A DNA stretch of 64,000 nt from Sanderia malayensis (GCA_013076295.1 RQOL01000772.1:2447087-2511086); one strand, 5' to 3'. Numbered from the stretch's first letter, positions 14,590 to 28,282 are shown. Numbers and translations are program-made. Notes: generated by a model not told the origin, from the letters alone.

Positions 14590-16884
14590 ATGCTATTTAT
14601 TACATTGTTGTTTATTTCATTTTTAAGTCATGGATTTTCAAAACCAGTGGAGTATGATGACAATAATGCCGAAGAAGATCGTATGAAATTTTCTTTATTT
14701 GTTTTTCATTCTATTGATGTATCCCACCAAGATATGCTTTTCGAAATCTTGATTTATTGTCAGCGTTTACGTTATCGAACACTATTTCTTCTTATCATAA
14801 CACGTTCGCTTAAATTTTTGCTTTGTTTTTTATCTTGTTTTGAACGTGTCACGAAATTTCTAATTTCATATGCGTTTCGTCCATTACCATCTTGCTAAGT
14901 CAGACAATTTTTATTGCGTAATCCAAATGAACACTTAAAAGAAGTTTCAAAACTTGAACACAAAGCAAAGAGAAACATAGGAAAAAACGAAGCAAAGCGA
15001 TAATAATTGAAAGTGACTCCTTATTAAATACTTTCAAGGATATCTGAGAACTGTTCATATATTTACATTTACATTAACTCCATGGGGATGTAGTTTGTAT
15101 TGAATTTTTTCTTCTGCTTTTAATCTGGCATCATTGAGATTGACAACAATATGGTACCTGCTAAATATAATAAGAAATATATGTTATTTGCATTTGAAGG
15201 TCTTTGCTGGGAGAAAGGGCAGCCATATACCATTCTATACTTCTTCGTGCTATGATTAATATATTTTTATATTTTATTGCAAGGTTTTGTGCATTATCTG
15301 AAAAGACGGATTGATAGGAAAAGGGCTGAGACACGTTTACCAGAAAATGGAGGTTATTGTTAGCCCATCTTACTTTCAACAGTTTTTGGGTATTTTTCCA
15401 ATTTCTGTATCAAACCAACCTGTTAAATTAATAACATACGGTAAATAATATAGTATATTTGATCTTATAGAGTTGTTTGAAGGAGATATGATTATGGACA
15501 AACGTCTGAGACGAAACATAAAAGATGTGGAGTCGAAGAGAAGTGCTTTAACGGACACAAGTTACAAATGGCCAAATGGTGTGATACCATTTGAACTGGA
15601 TAAAAGTCTTGGTAAGTCTTATTCTTGTAAAGTCTTCTTGGAATAACGTTTAGTTTGATAAGTACTGCCTATTGAACTAATAGGCGGGGCAATGGCTGTA
15701 GCAATTTGATTTTTCACCTAACCTGAATGTGTTTTTAGTGCCAAAGGTATACATTGGAATTTTGAAAGCAATTAAAGAGTACAATAAATACACTTGCATT
15801 AAATTTATCAAACGAACAGACGAAGAAGATTATGTTCTCTTCAAATCAGAACCACACAAGTAAGATTTCACAACCACCTTTGATTTCCTGCGAAAATATA
15901 CATTTAATTTTTGTACGAATTTATTTTCGTGAATTAAATTGATTATACTTGTTGGTATATAGATGCAGTTCAAATGTTGGAAAGACTGGAGGTCGTCAAA
16001 TAATAACATTGGGAACAGGATGCTCTCGAATTGGAACAATTTTGCATGAAATGATGCACGCACTTGGCATTGTGCATGAACAAAGTCGACCAGATAGAGA
16101 TGAACATGTTATTGTCAGGAAAGAAAACATCAAAAAAAGTAAGCAAAGCAAACATTAATATATATATATATATAACAATAATAATAATAATAATTTTGGA
16201 AAACACCGTGCTCAATACACATATGTGTAGAGCGGTATAATGATTAAATCTGCCTGATGAGTGCATAAGCACGAAACTCAGAGTTGCAGGGAATTATGTG
16301 TCTTTTTTATTGAACATCACTCAGTTCTATATATATATATATGAATTATCGCGTATATCATCTTATGACTTATTTCCTTGTAAATTTAGCTGATATATTG
16401 TTGTAAATAATAATATGTGCTTTATTTTCCAGAGTTTCTTCACAACTTTCAGAAATATCACTTTGAAGATGTCCGAAACTTGGATGTGCCATATAATTAT
16501 GCTGTGAGTCAGGTCTAATTTATTACTTATCTGATTGGGGAGATTTCTAATATTAAGACATTTATGTACCATTCTAAATGTAGGCAATTGCTGTTTAGCA
16601 AGATTTGATAAGCAATCGATTTTTGTGCTTTCACGCAGAGCGTAATGCACTATAGAAATACAGCATTTTCAAGAAATGGCGAACCAACTCTCATTGCAAG
16701 AAATAACCCAGGTTTGCACTTTGGACAACGAGAAATGTTCAGTGTTGGTGACATCACACAAATTAATAGATTATATAATTGCTACTCCCCTACTTCTAAA
16801 TTGGATAAACAAGATAATTTTGCTGGCAAAACTCTTCTGAATCCAATACCAAATGTATTCGACACGAACAATGGATATTTTTGA
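14590..16884 (+). CDS. Astacin-family zinc metalloprotease (M12A)
   Basis: Six exons in phase (14590-14680, 15471-15611, 15739-15859, 15963-16138, 16433-16503, 16639-16884) encode 281 residues. There is an N-terminal signal peptide, then a short propeptide containing LFEGDM, where the Asp of the family FxGD motif acts as the zinc switch. Two consecutive Arg codons at the propeptide end (RLRRN) suggest furin-type processing. The mature domain has the WPNGVIPF start, four cysteines placed as in astacin, the zinc site HEMMHALGIVHEQSRPDRDE (HExxHxxGxxHE), and the Met-turn SVMHY at the start of exon 6. No EGF, CUB or ShK module follows, so it is a minimal secreted astacin. It is related to hatching enzymes, nephrosin and meprins. 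The substrate is unknown. Confidence 0.93.
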
Positions 16885-17624
16885 ATTCCTTTGTTATATA
16901 TTTCTCTCTATAATGCATATTCATTTATTTATTTTGATTTTGGGTTTGCATAAATTATCGCAAAAGAAAATGTTAATTATTTTATGGATATAATTTTGGT
17001 TGGTTGCAAATTTATTTCATGTTATAATTGACGCTTTCTGTAATCTTAACACAAAAGATGTCGATTATATATTCTTTTATTTTATTGTTCTTTTATTTTA
17101 CAAGATTCTATTGTTATTGTAATGAAGTTGCACGCGTACATGCATGAGCACTTTTGCATATGCATAATAAGAGTATTCTGTTCATGCTCTTTAAAATACC
17201 TTGAAGAACCTTGATGAACTTCTTCCTCTATCCGACATTTTGCAGCTTTACATGGAAAGTCAGCCTAGCTTTGCTTTCGCAACGCCAAGAGCAAATACAA
17301 GAATGCTTGAACAAAGATATTTAAATGTCTCCAGCATTATAGTGAGTCATTTATATTATTCCAACGATGTTTTCATTTATTATGAATGTTTTTCTTCTTT
17401 CTAATTTGCTTGAAATTGCGGTGGATTTGTTGCTACAATTGTTTACGCCAGTGCATTGCGTATGAATTTCGTAATTAGTGAGGAAACTGAATAAAATTGT
17501 AAGATGTTTAAAAAATGTAACCTTCACGTCATGACAAGAAAGAGAAACTTGTTGGCATCTGCCTTATAAATATCCATACTAAATGACGTTTTTGCTTCGA
17601 GTATTTGTGATCGCCATAACTCTA
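16885..17624. other. Intergenic, AT-rich
   Basis: Probable astacin 3' UTR followed by AT-rich sequence. A 67-codon open frame at 17201-17404 has no recognisable domain and no splice support. I do not call it a gene. Confidence 0.4.
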
Positions 17625-18029
17625 TACACGTTTTTTTATAAGAATCCTGGCTCAAGGCCTAGTAGCAAAAGTTTCTTAACTTTTAGCCACATTTTAGTTC
17701 TAAAAGTTTCTTAAAAGTTTCTTAATTTAATAAAAAAAGTTCCAGTGAAAAGGAAGAAAAAACATGGATGTATAGCAAAATATTAGTATTATAACAAAGA
17801 AAAATCGTCAATGCGAAAAATCGTCATGTGGAGCCGACAAAGTTATGCTTAGTACATAAAACACACTTACTGTAGTTGATATTTGTTGAATCCGTCAAGG
17901 AAAAACACGTGTTTCCGAAATTTCTAATGTTTCTTAAATATTTCCTTGTAGTTCTAAAAGTTTCTTAAATTTTAGGGCGTCTAGATCTAGGTTTCTTATA
18001 AACCGGTTTCTTATAAAAAAAAACGTGTA
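17625..18029. mobile_element. Short inverted-repeat element (MITE-like) flanked by TA
   Basis: The left end reads TACACG followed by a T-run and ATAAGAA. The right end is its inverted complement with two extra A residues. Both sides are flanked by TA (17623-17624 and 18030-18031), the duplication made by Tc1/mariner-type transposases. The element is about 405 bp and has no coding capacity. Its interior is rich in copies of AAGTTTCTTAA. Such elements are mobilised in trans. Confidence 0.6.
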
Positions 18030-18160
18030 TATCGCAATATTTAGAATTTGCCAAGTTTCCCCGGGGGGACTGTAACCCACTCCTCTGGCCTAATGACGCA
18101 AAAAATATTTTCGAGGAATAGATGCATCTAGGATGACCAAACAAAGCAAATTTTGCATTA

Positions 18161-19131
18161 CAGTCAACTCTGTCTAATTCGAACTCTATGGGGGAATCCA
18201 AATTTGTTCGAATTACAGAAAGTTCGAATTATACGAGTTTTCATGTAAGTGCCATATTTTACCCCTAGTTACCCCCATATCTCCGTTTTATGGCCATAAA
18301 CTATATTTTTATGACCATTGTTATGAACTAAAGGCATTTTAAAGAAACAAAACAGTTTATTAATTATTATAATAGAAAACAAAAATATATGGATTATGTC
18401 ACAACATGGAAAATTGTTTTGCAAAGCGTCCATTACTGCCTTTGTCTAAGTGCCCCAAACTTTGTCATCTTTGAGCACACCCACGGCATATTTATCCGTT
18501 GGGTTTTCTGGTTGTCTTTTAGTTTCTAAAGCTTTATTAATTATACAGGTATTCATACACTTTGGTACACGTGATAACCGTTTTCATGAGATAGAACGCT
18601 CCAATTTTTTGTAACAATAACCGGCAGTTCAGCATCGAAAGGAATTGAAATTTCGTTTATATTGGCCTTAATACCTCCTCTGCATCTTCAATGAGCTTGA
18701 CAGGTTTGGGTACTTTAATTAGTGCCGTTGATAAAGTTCAACTGATCGAATCTAACTTCTAGAAAGTGCCACGCTTAAACTGGGTGGTAAAAATCACTGT
18801 CTGGCATCCCGTACTAAGTCCCAGTAAGTCAATTTGCGTCAATTTGCCCAATGACGCAAGCTTCAATGGGCTTGCCAGAGACAAGAGCAAAAAAAAGAAG
18901 TTCTGTCATCAGGTAATTAACTGAGATTAACAAAAAGTTCGAATTACAGAGGTTTTTTCTTTGAGGGGACAAAAATAAATGGTCGAATTACAGAAAGTTC
19001 GAATTACAGAGGTTCGAATTATAGAGGTTTTTTTATAAGGGTTTGATAGGAATTTTTCAAGGGACCACAGAATTTGGTTCGAATTAGTAAAAGTTCGAAT
19101 TACACGAGTTCGAATTAGACAGAGTTGACTG
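18161..19131. mobile_element. Pogo/Tigger-like non-autonomous DNA transposon
   Basis: A perfect 24-bp terminal inverted repeat begins CAGTCAACTCTGTCTAATTC at 18161 and ends, as its complement, GAGTTGACTG at 19131. Both ends are flanked by TA (18159-18160, 19132-19133). The CAGT...ACTG ends and TA duplication fit pogo/Tigger elements of the Tc1/mariner superfamily. Subterminal regions contain many copies of GTTCGAATTA in both halves, which could be transposase binding repeats. The 971-bp element has no intact transposase. The interior may hold a decayed remnant, but I could not read one. Confidence 0.75.
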
Positions 19132-19520
19132 TATTCCACAGTGCCTTGTAATCAATGCCAATTATACAATTATATATATATACTTTTATGTGTACCTGAA
19201 GCTATAATACTTGCGATAAAATATAAGAAATTCTATTAAAAACCCAAGACATTTTTGGTATAAATAGATCAGAAATGAAAGTAGCTAGTAAATAGGTTTG
19301 AGAGCTAAAACAAATCGATTGAAATATTGTTGCTAAAATACAGTTGTTGAAAATATTGAGTGGTATTTTTATTGTTATTGTATTTCATACAATAAACGAC
19401 TTGCGAAAACTACAAACTAAAATCTAAGCAACAAACATCCGTTGATTTTTAAATTCGAAAAAATATACCAAGCACACAAGAACGTAATATAATTGAGAAA
19501 AGTGGATTGTATTGATGATA

Positions 19521-22311
19521 TTAACAATCAAACGGGATCTTTTTTAATTTACTATCACCATTACCATTAACATCTTCTCGCTTTTTCAAGGCTTCAGTTA
19601 ACTTGCGATAACTGCTTGCTTTCTTAATCCACGGACTATTTAACTGATATAAAAATGTCGGAATATTATCAACGCCAGCAGTTCTTATTTCAGATTTCGG
19701 TGCACTTTGAAAAAGAGCAGCTCTATTTTGATCTTGGTCATGCCTTCTTTTAACCCAATGAGAATACATCCTAAATGCGCAACCATCAATCATCCGTCTT
19801 ACTGGTTTGAAACCATACGGATCTTTTAATACGGCATCTTTTGTCATTGGTTGATGCCTCACGTGGTATGTATAATATAATTCTTTCATTGTCAATATCG
19901 CAACAGCAACTGCCTGCAAAGAATATCGGAATCCAATAAGAAAATGTGAACATTTTGAGCCACATGCGATTTAAAATGTTGTCCTTCATTCAATTACCTT
20001 GAACCTTCTCCTTGTTTTCTTTCTTTGGACTTGTGTCTAAAATGAAAGCAATGTATGACGTAAGGCATGTTGCAAGCGTTTTATAGAAAAAAAACCCAGA
20101 AAATGGTTAATATAGTCAGTATAATACCGTTAGTCCTTCAAGCCATGGATGTTGCAAAGCTTGTTCTGCAGTAATTCGTTGTAATGGATCAACAACAAGT
20201 AATTTTCTTATCTGAAAGCATGAGACACAATTTCATTTTCCGTTGCTTCTTGTGAACATAAAACAACAATAAAGAGATGGGGATACTTCGCGTGATTTTA
20301 ATTGAAAATGTAAATTTGTACCAGATCTTTTGGTCCTTCGGAAATATCATCCCATTCAGGACTTCCAAATTTATATTTTCCTTCTGTTATTCTTTTAATC
20401 ATTGTTACTTGGCGACGGTGCCAAAATGGAGCAAACCCAACCAAACTAAAACAACACAAACAACTTTGAAACAATTAAAGGATGCAACAAATTGAAATAA
20501 AGTGGTTTTAGGGAAACGTTTTGGCCATGCAACATTGAGCAACATGAAACTTACAGCGTGTATAAGATAACTCCACAAGCCCATCTGAAATATCAAAGAA
20601 AACTTCACATCAAAAATAAAGATTTATAAATGAGGGTTTTCAGTAATGCAATAATTGTTTTGCCAAAAACTCAACATGTGTTATAGATGATCAGCATGTG
20701 AGATAAGCAAGAAAGAAATGTCAATTACTATTTATGAAGCTTCACTCACAAGTCAATTTCTTTTCCATATCCTGGTGCATCTTCTAACATGTAACATTTC
20801 AATGTTTCTGGAGCAAGGTAGCCATATGTTCCACAGAATTCTAAACAACAAAATATGCCATATATATATTGGCTTCATCATTTGAAGCAGTTAAGATAGA
20901 ATCAAGAGGTTTTCCTGCCAGGAAGAAAATGAATTATAGTAACTGCTGATCACTAACCTCGAATTTCGACACCTTCATTGATGGTTATCGCAAAACCAAA
21001 ATCAGAAATCACAACTCTATTATTGTCATCAAACAGAATATTTTCAGGCTGAAATAAAACTAAATGTAAGTACTTAGCAAATTTTCTGCATAAATAGAAA
21101 AAATTGTGTTAAGAAGGATGCGTACTTTAAGATCTCTATGCATCACAGAGCTTTTGTGCATATGAGCCACAGCGCTAAAAATTTGAGCCATAATTTTCCT
21201 AAAAAGAAAGTATGCATGAATGAGGTTGAATTCCATGCATGGTGAATGAGAATGAATGTGTATAAAGTAACTTAAGAATTTTACCTGGCTTCCTTTTCTG
21301 GTATTGTAACTACTTTTGTGAGAAAATCAAATAACTCTCCACCTTGAGCTCTAAAAAATACAAAACACCAATAAATGAAAAAAAATACAAATATTAAGAG
21401 TAATAAATGATGTCAATATTAATCTGTTTTACTTACAGCTCAAAAACCAAAAAGAAAAACGCAGAGCTTTCGTAAACATCTACTAATCGAACTGGAATAA
21501 AAGAAGAAAATTATTGGAATTACTTCTACAAGAACATGGCAGAAAGTGTGATTATGAAAATAAATAGTTTCTGCTATTCTCCTTGACAATGCTAGTACCA
21601 AGCAGGCGATGAAAATGCATCTATTGGTGAGATAACTTTTTAAAGTATCACTCACTTATATTTGGATGACCAGCAACTTTACTAAGAGCTAAAATTTCAG
21701 TTCTAACTTGAGTTGCTTCATCTCTGCCTTTCATCATTTTTCCTTTATCACTGTATCTGTCAATTATCTTCACTGCATATTCGGCTCCAGACTCTTTGTG
21801 AACACACCTTCTTACAACACTTGACAAACCACTACAATTCAAAGTAATTCATTACACAATGAAATCATTCTTGGATAATTTGAGGAATAGAGCTAATTTT
21901 TTCTCAATTGTCGCATTGCAGAAGTTGTTCCTGCTATACCTAGCTAACACATGGTGAAAACACAATGCATCATCCTTGGTAACAATTCAAGTTTTGACAT
22001 TTTAAAGCATAGGAAAAACGTGATATAAGCAAGCTAAGATTTCATTCATTTAATCTCTTTGAAAGTGGTGTTACTGCATGAAATGTCAAGCTAGAATTAT
22101 TGAGCTGAGTGAGCTGTGTGGGTTGGCCTCTAGGTTATACAATCTGTGATACAATCCAGCACAACTCGTTCTCAAACAGAATAACAAGGTTGCATACAAA
22201 CAAAACAGCATATTGCATACAAATATACCTTCCAAGAGTTTCTTTGGGCTCATATTTTTCATAAAATCCTTGTGGTTCCTCTTTCAGTAGAATTTCTGCA
22301 TCAAATTCCAT
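19521..22311 (-). CDS. PHKG: Phosphorylase b kinase gamma catalytic subunit
   Basis: A multi-exon kinase gene. The first exon (start at 22311) encodes GFYEKYEPKETLG, matching the PHKG N-terminus (FYENYEPKEILG). The Gly loop exon gives GLSSVVRRCVHKESGAEYAV with the catalytic Lys following. Later exons carry MHRDLKPEN (about 21150), a DFG motif, and CGTYGYLAPETL followed by PGYGKE (about 20830-20750). The last exon contains DPYGFKPVRRMIDGCAFRMY and HWVKR followed by QNRAALF, corresponding to the calmodulin-binding region unique to PHKG. The enzyme phosphorylates and activates glycogen phosphorylase within the alpha-beta-gamma-delta complex. PHKG1 and PHKG2 cannot be told apart here. It is head to head with the rabaptin gene, 400 bp apart. 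Confidence 0.92.
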
Positions 22312-22711
22312 TACGATGTGGTCTATTCAATTTCAAATTGCTGGCTGACTTTTTCTGAGAGTAAAGGTCGTGGACAATACTTACGTGCAAAACATTGGAA
22401 ATAAACTTTACGATCCTTGAGAAACGCAATACACATAAACATACCACGTAGAAATTAACATTTCAATTGAATGCATCGCCCAGGTGTCAATGTTTTGTGT
22501 GGTGCGGTTGGTTAGGTTATGCAATTGGCAAATGACAAAATCCTGACTTGGCTCCAGCCAGCTTTATTCACTTGCGCCCACCTTTTACAAGTTGGCTCAA
22601 AATGGCGAATAATAAATCTCAATTTTAGCTTTCGTCTCGTGAATTAAATAAGACAAGACAGATGTTTTATGTCCTTGTTGTTTTATGAATTGCTGACTTC
22701 AAACTTGAGCA
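22312..22711. promoter_or_regulatory. Divergent promoter between PHKG and rabaptin-5 genes
   Basis: The 400-bp gap separates two head-to-head start codons, so it must hold both 5' UTRs and promoters unless upstream noncoding exons exist. I see no obvious TATA box. The shared promoter is an inference from gene order. Confidence 0.45.
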
Positions 22712-25700
22712 ATGGAAGACACGAAAGGTTTGCTAATGAATAATATTTTCTTTTATAAACCCATTCTGCTGTTCAATTTTCATCGTCATTGTCATATTAT
22801 TCATTATTGGTTTTTTTGTTGGTTTGGTTCGGTTTGGCTTAGGCCGTGTTATTTGTCAGATAAAATTTCACATGAAAGAAAATAAAATTTTACGTTAATG
22901 ATCTACCAGCTATTGTTTTTGTTTTAGAAAATGCTAAAACTAAAGATTGGCAGAGTAAGTACGAGAAGTTGAAGCAACAAAAAGACCAGATGGAATTTGA
23001 ATTTGGTGTCAAGAGAGCAAAATTCAAATCCATGTACCTGGAATGTGAATGTAAGTGATACTGTGATACTGATAAGTATGCTTTGTTACTTCTGATACTA
23101 ACAGTTTAGTAATAACTTTACTTTGTCAGTGCAGGCTGTGATGGACAGTGTGTTAATTGCTTCATTGTTGTAATAGCTTTGTTAAAACAACAGAAAGAAA
23201 GGAGAAATGAGGCAGAAGATATGATAAAAACACTTAAAGAAGAAATTAGAGACTTGAAATCAAATAATGAGGGTGTTCAAACTGCAGCAAAAGTTACAGA
23301 GGAAACACGACAAGAGGAAATTGCATCCTTAAAAGTTAAACATCATGAGGAAATGGTTTCCATGGAACACATATGGAGAGGTTGCAATCATAGTTACTAA
23401 ATTAAATTAAATTATAGTAATACTTTGGTATTTTTCTCCATATCTAGATATTAACATATTTCAAAATCAAGGTTCAACCATCAAGGACGCCATAAAATGC
23501 TATTTATGATATTTGATTAATTGATATTTTTGTATTTTCTTGAACCAATCGGAGGCTACTATACAGTAGTGAGCCATTGCAGATAAAGATCACAGGCATT
23601 GGAGATGTTTTTATTTATTATCCCTCTAAGTTTAAACTCTTTTTCAAAAACAGAAGCCATCCGTGATGCCAGAGCAACAACAGCAAAAAAATTTGATGAA
23701 GAACTCAAAAGATTGACTACAGCCAATCAAAAACTTGAGCAACAGATGAAAGATTTGAAATCTGAAGAAAAATCAGATGGAATAATGTCAATGGTATCAA
23801 ATGCAATCAGAAGAGGATCAACGATGAATCAACCAACACAATCACAACAATCAATGCAATCACAACAATCAACGCAATCAGTTAACACAGAAGCCAAAGA
23901 TAAACTTGGCGAGAATCTTTCTCAGGTAACTGTTTAAAGTCTATGTATCTTTTGAACTTGAGCCAATTTCATGTTTGCTCTTTACTTACAAAATCGTTAA
24001 TTTTTATAAAGGCTCAAAAGAATGTTGAAGCATGGAGATCAGTTGTCATGCCATTGGAAGAAGTAAGTTTCTTTTAAAATTTTATTTGTAATTAACTCTT
24101 CCACAGTTTAAGAAACACCTTCATGTTTTTTGGCGAGAGATTGCTTGATACTTTGGCTCAAGATAACTCTAAACTTTGGCGTTGGATTGCTTGATACGGT
24201 GGCGAAAGATATCCCTGTTAGATTTTGTTAGATTTCTGGATACCTTGTTCCAATGTTTTATTTATTGTTTCTTCTGATTTTTTTGTTTATCATTTTTCTT
24301 CAGGAAATTTCGTCTCTGAAAACAAAATTGAAAGATGCAAATGCAAGAATCAATTATTTGGAACCAAAGGTAATAACGAAGATTTTTTATTGTCATTGTT
24401 GCTGCATTATGCTCGTTTTCGAAATAGTTTTGCCTGCTATTATTTTAATGTGCACTTTAATTATTTGTTTTTAGGCAGCTAAGGTCAATGTGGAGCCTGT
24501 TAATTCTGCAAATTTGTCAACGGAAAGACTTCAAGAACAGGTAATTCATCTGCTGAATTTTTCATTTCAGTTTTAAAAGTAGAAAAGGTTTTGCTTTTTT
24601 AATTTACTAAGACAATTAAATGTTTTTTGAGTCATATTGTAAATTCTATTATCTGATTTTAAGTTGAAGGAGCTACAAGGTTATTTAGATGCAGAGAGAT
24701 CCTCGCGAACTGATCTGGAAATGTTTGTTGCTGTTTTGAACACCCAGAAAGGTAAAGTTTATTCAATTTTATTATTTCATTGTCATTTATTTTTAGAGCC
24801 TGAGCTATGATGCTATTTATTGCTTTATCAGGTGTGTTGCAAGAAGATGCTGACAAATTAAAGAGTGAACTGCACAATGGTTTGTTATTCTTGCGAGAAT
24901 CGCTATATTTATTGTTCTTTGGTAATAAATGCATTTTTACGATTGTAGAATTGTATCTAATTTTGATGTTTTGTTTTGTAAGTTTGTAGTCTTCTCGAGC
25001 AAGAGAAATCAGAACATCGAGATTTGAAAGAAACCTGGAGGCAAGCGAACGAACAGTTCTTGGCTCAACAAATGATATTGTCATGGGAAATTGGTAAGAT
25101 GAAAGAATTAATGACACCTGCACAAATGGAGAAATTATCTCAGGCATTTCGCAAGTCACAATCTATTCCTGCAAAGAAGATTAGAGATGATGGTAGTGAA
25201 TGGAATCAGACGAAATCAAATGACGATTTGATTAGTTTTGATGATGAAAGAAAATACAATAATTCTCAAACGCGTTCTTTGACACCTAGTTCTGTGCTGA
25301 TTCAAGAAGTAAGTTGCTTTGTGGCTACTACTACTATTCTCATTGCCAAATGATCTGAAATGAAGTCTTGTCTGTTCATTACTGATTGCTGATTATTCTG
25401 CTTTGATAAGAGGTTTTTTGTGATTTGATTAGCGACAAATATCATCATCAAAGTCTTCAAGTATTGATAGTTTAGATGGAATCAACGAAGATTCGCCATC
25501 AAAAGATTCTTTGCATCCAGTTGGAAGTTTAGAAGAAGGAGAAGAGTTAAGCGAAGACCATTCTGACCAAGCTTCCCTGTCAAGTCTATCCACCTCTGAC
25601 CTTGGCAAGAGAATCAAAGCACAGGGTATAAATATTGATTATTTTTTATATCAATATTTTGATAATAAAGGGCATGGTAAATTATTTTATTTCAATTGTC

Positions 25701-27625
25701 ACCGGGGCATAGTAATTTATTTTATTCCTTGTGTTTTAGCAATAACAGTGCCACAAGAGAAGCTTATACAACAACAACAACAGCAACCATTATCATCATC
25801 ATCATCATCATCATTATCACATGGTCATGGTGAAGTGTCATCTTTCGTTGCTGCTTCGGGTGACGATGCATGGGCTGTTATTTCATCTCCAACTGTTGCT
25901 GAACTTGAAAAGAAATTACATTTAAATGAAACTGGATGGAGCACAATGAAAGAGGTACACGATACGATACGATACGATACGATACGACACAATACTGTAC
26001 GATACGATACAATAAGATACGATACGCTACGATATCTTTATTACTTATTGTTATTTGAATTTCATTGGATTTGTCATTTCATTGAATTTTAGTCGTCAAG
26101 TGTGAGCCACCAGACCTGTATGATGTGTCAGAATTATGAAAAACAGCTTCAAAGGCTTCAAAAGGAATGCCTACTTCTCAAAGAAAGAAAAGATTCTCTT
26201 ATGAATTTCGCCAAGAAGGAGAAGGTTTGTTTACATGTTTGTTTTTGTGTTTGCTGATAAATAAATTTGCAATAAAATAATCAATAATTTCATGGTCATT
26301 GATATTCTGTTCTTTATTTGTGTTTATCAGGTTGATTTGAGGGCAGAGAAAGATAAGGTAGAACAATTAGAGAAAAGTATTTGTGTTGCTGCAGAAGATG
26401 CCCAAAATCAGGTCAGCAATTATTGTTTCTTTTCCATTAATATATTCTTTATTGTAATTAATTATTTGTTGTCTATTTTTGTCAGCTTTGGTCCGTATTA
26501 TCTTCTAATGAATTCTATTGAATTATCATACAGATACAAATGCTAGGAGAAAATGAGAATAAACAAGAGATTCATTTGGAAGAACTGGAAAAAGAATTAC
26601 TTACGATTCAACAAAATGTTGCACTTCAAATGGTATTTCACCCAACCAGACATTTCATTAGTTATCTAATTATGCTATTCATAACATTTCTTTGTCTAAA
26701 ACAATGATTAATCTTTCGAATAGCGACATATTTCTGAAGACAGAGATCGAATAATGGCCGAGGTTTGAATATCTAACTTATTTTATTGTATTATCTCATG
26801 GCTATGTTGTTTAAGAAAGTTTCACATATGTTATATATGATTATTATGTCTTATGTGTTGTATATTATGTTATATATGACTATATGTGTTCGTATTTTCT
26901 TTATTAGTTAGAGACACTTCGCGAAGAGAATGCAAGTTTGAAGACGATTCAAGAAACTCTAAGACAAGATCAGCAGCAAAGCATAGTATGTTGTCTATAT
27001 ATTCAATCTAATTATTAATCATTGATTGCCTTTTTTTATTTACATTTTACTTCTCGCAGACAAATAAAGATGGTGAAGATGTGGGTGTTCTTTATAATAA
27101 ATTAGAACAATTGAAAATCAATGCAAGTCACGCAGAGGAACAGCTTAGAAGCGAGGTAATTAATTATACCTTTATTATATACCTTTTCAATTCATTTATT
27201 TATTTATTTAGTGTTTGATCACAGATCGTTTTTTTCTTGTTTCGCGAAGATCATGTTCCTTAAAGACAGAGTAATGGCTGAACAATTTGACAAAGAAAAT
27301 ACTGAAAAGATTTTGCAACAAGATATCGATCTTGCAAGACAAGAAATAGGTTTGTATTAATTTCCCTGCATCTGCATTTGAGTTGTTCGTAACTATATCA
27401 GCTGGTGTCATGTTTTTGCAAACTGGAATTGAAGTACTGTTGTTATACTTTTCTAGCCAAACTCAAAGAGCAAATAACATATAGTAACACTGGGAAGCGA
27501 AAAGAGGTAAGAAACAATGTTTTCACTTTGCACACTTTGTTGTTCAATCTTTATCAAAGAGATTCAACTTTGAGTAATTGTTAATTATTTTGCAGGATAA
27601 GGACGAAGATGAGGAAGAAACATAG
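22712..27625 (+). CDS. RABEP1: Rabaptin-5-like Rab GTPase-binding effector
   Basis: Many small exons, starting with a 16-nt coding exon (22712-22727) and ending in an acidic tail with stop at 27625. The N-terminal coiled coil contains FEFGVKRAKFKSMYLE, matching rabaptin-5 (QEFNQKRAKFKELYL). A downstream exon pair gives WRSVVMPLEEEISSLKTKL, matching LRSVVMPMEKEIAALKDKL. Later exons give LKETWRQANEQFLAQQ and LKDRVMAEQFDKENTEKILQ, the latter in the Rab5-binding C-terminal coiled coil. A central exon (about 25742-25950) has CAA-coded Gln and TCA-coded Ser runs. Rabaptin-5 is a cytosolic Rab5/Rab4 effector that binds Rabex-5 and drives early endosome fusion. RABEP1 and RABEP2 cannot be separated by eye, and not every exon edge was resolved. 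Confidence 0.85.
25950..26036. repeat. (GATAC)n pentanucleotide microsatellite
   Basis: A run of about 17 GATAC-type units with substitutions, lying in an intron just after a rabaptin exon donor (AAAGAG followed by GTACAC). Confidence 0.9.
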
Positions 27626-28282
27626 AAATTGATATTGATAAATCTATTATAATCAGAAGGGTAAATCGTTTAATTATTTTATAAATTATAGATTATTATT
27701 TTCTATATTTGTATTGCTAATGAATAGGTTTCATCTATTCTTTGCAGTATAAATATAAGAATTTATCCTTATAATTTTGTTACTTTAATGGATTAGACGT
27801 TTCCCTTGCAATCAATATTCAATTTATCCATAGCTTTTATAAAGAATTGAACAGAATTGCTTGATTATCGATTTCACGTAGACAAAATTATATTCCACAG
27901 CTTAATTTATCAAGTTTTGTTTAGTATTTAAGTATATTATCATGTCGTGCTTGCTATTTTACGTCATGCAGTAAATTCGTAGGGGTAAACATTTCCAAGT
28001 TATTCTTCCGCATTTCTTCAATTTCCTGGAGGCACATTGGCTGAAATAGAGGCTAAATATTAATGGCTCTTAGGTTACCATGGTAATTGATGTTTTACAT
28101 AATTTGTATTGTTTTCATTTTAATGGAGACCGACTCACTTGCTCATGGTGGAGGAATGAATAATGGATGAGACTTGGTTTTAATTGAAATACATATCTTT
28201 TACCACCTGTTGGCCATATGAATAGAAAACCTATATGATTTTTAATCATAATAAAGGCTTGTTTTGAGTTGATAAGCTAGCT
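27626..28282. other. Intergenic: rabaptin 3' side and LIAT1-like upstream region
   Basis: AT-rich spacer. I see no coding sequence, RNA gene or repeat. Confidence 0.4.

Noticed and set aside
17201..17404. 67-codon frame downstream of astacin as an extra exon or gene
   Set aside because: The astacin frame already has a stop at 16884 and this frame has no supporting domain or splice pattern.
18927..19139. Minus-strand 70-codon frame as a transposase fragment
   Set aside because: It translates the subterminal GTTCGAATTA repeats and terminal inverted repeat, with no DDE or DNA-binding motif.
24659..25159. Minus-strand 166-codon frame
   Set aside because: It runs antisense through rabaptin exons and introns and has no recognisable domain.
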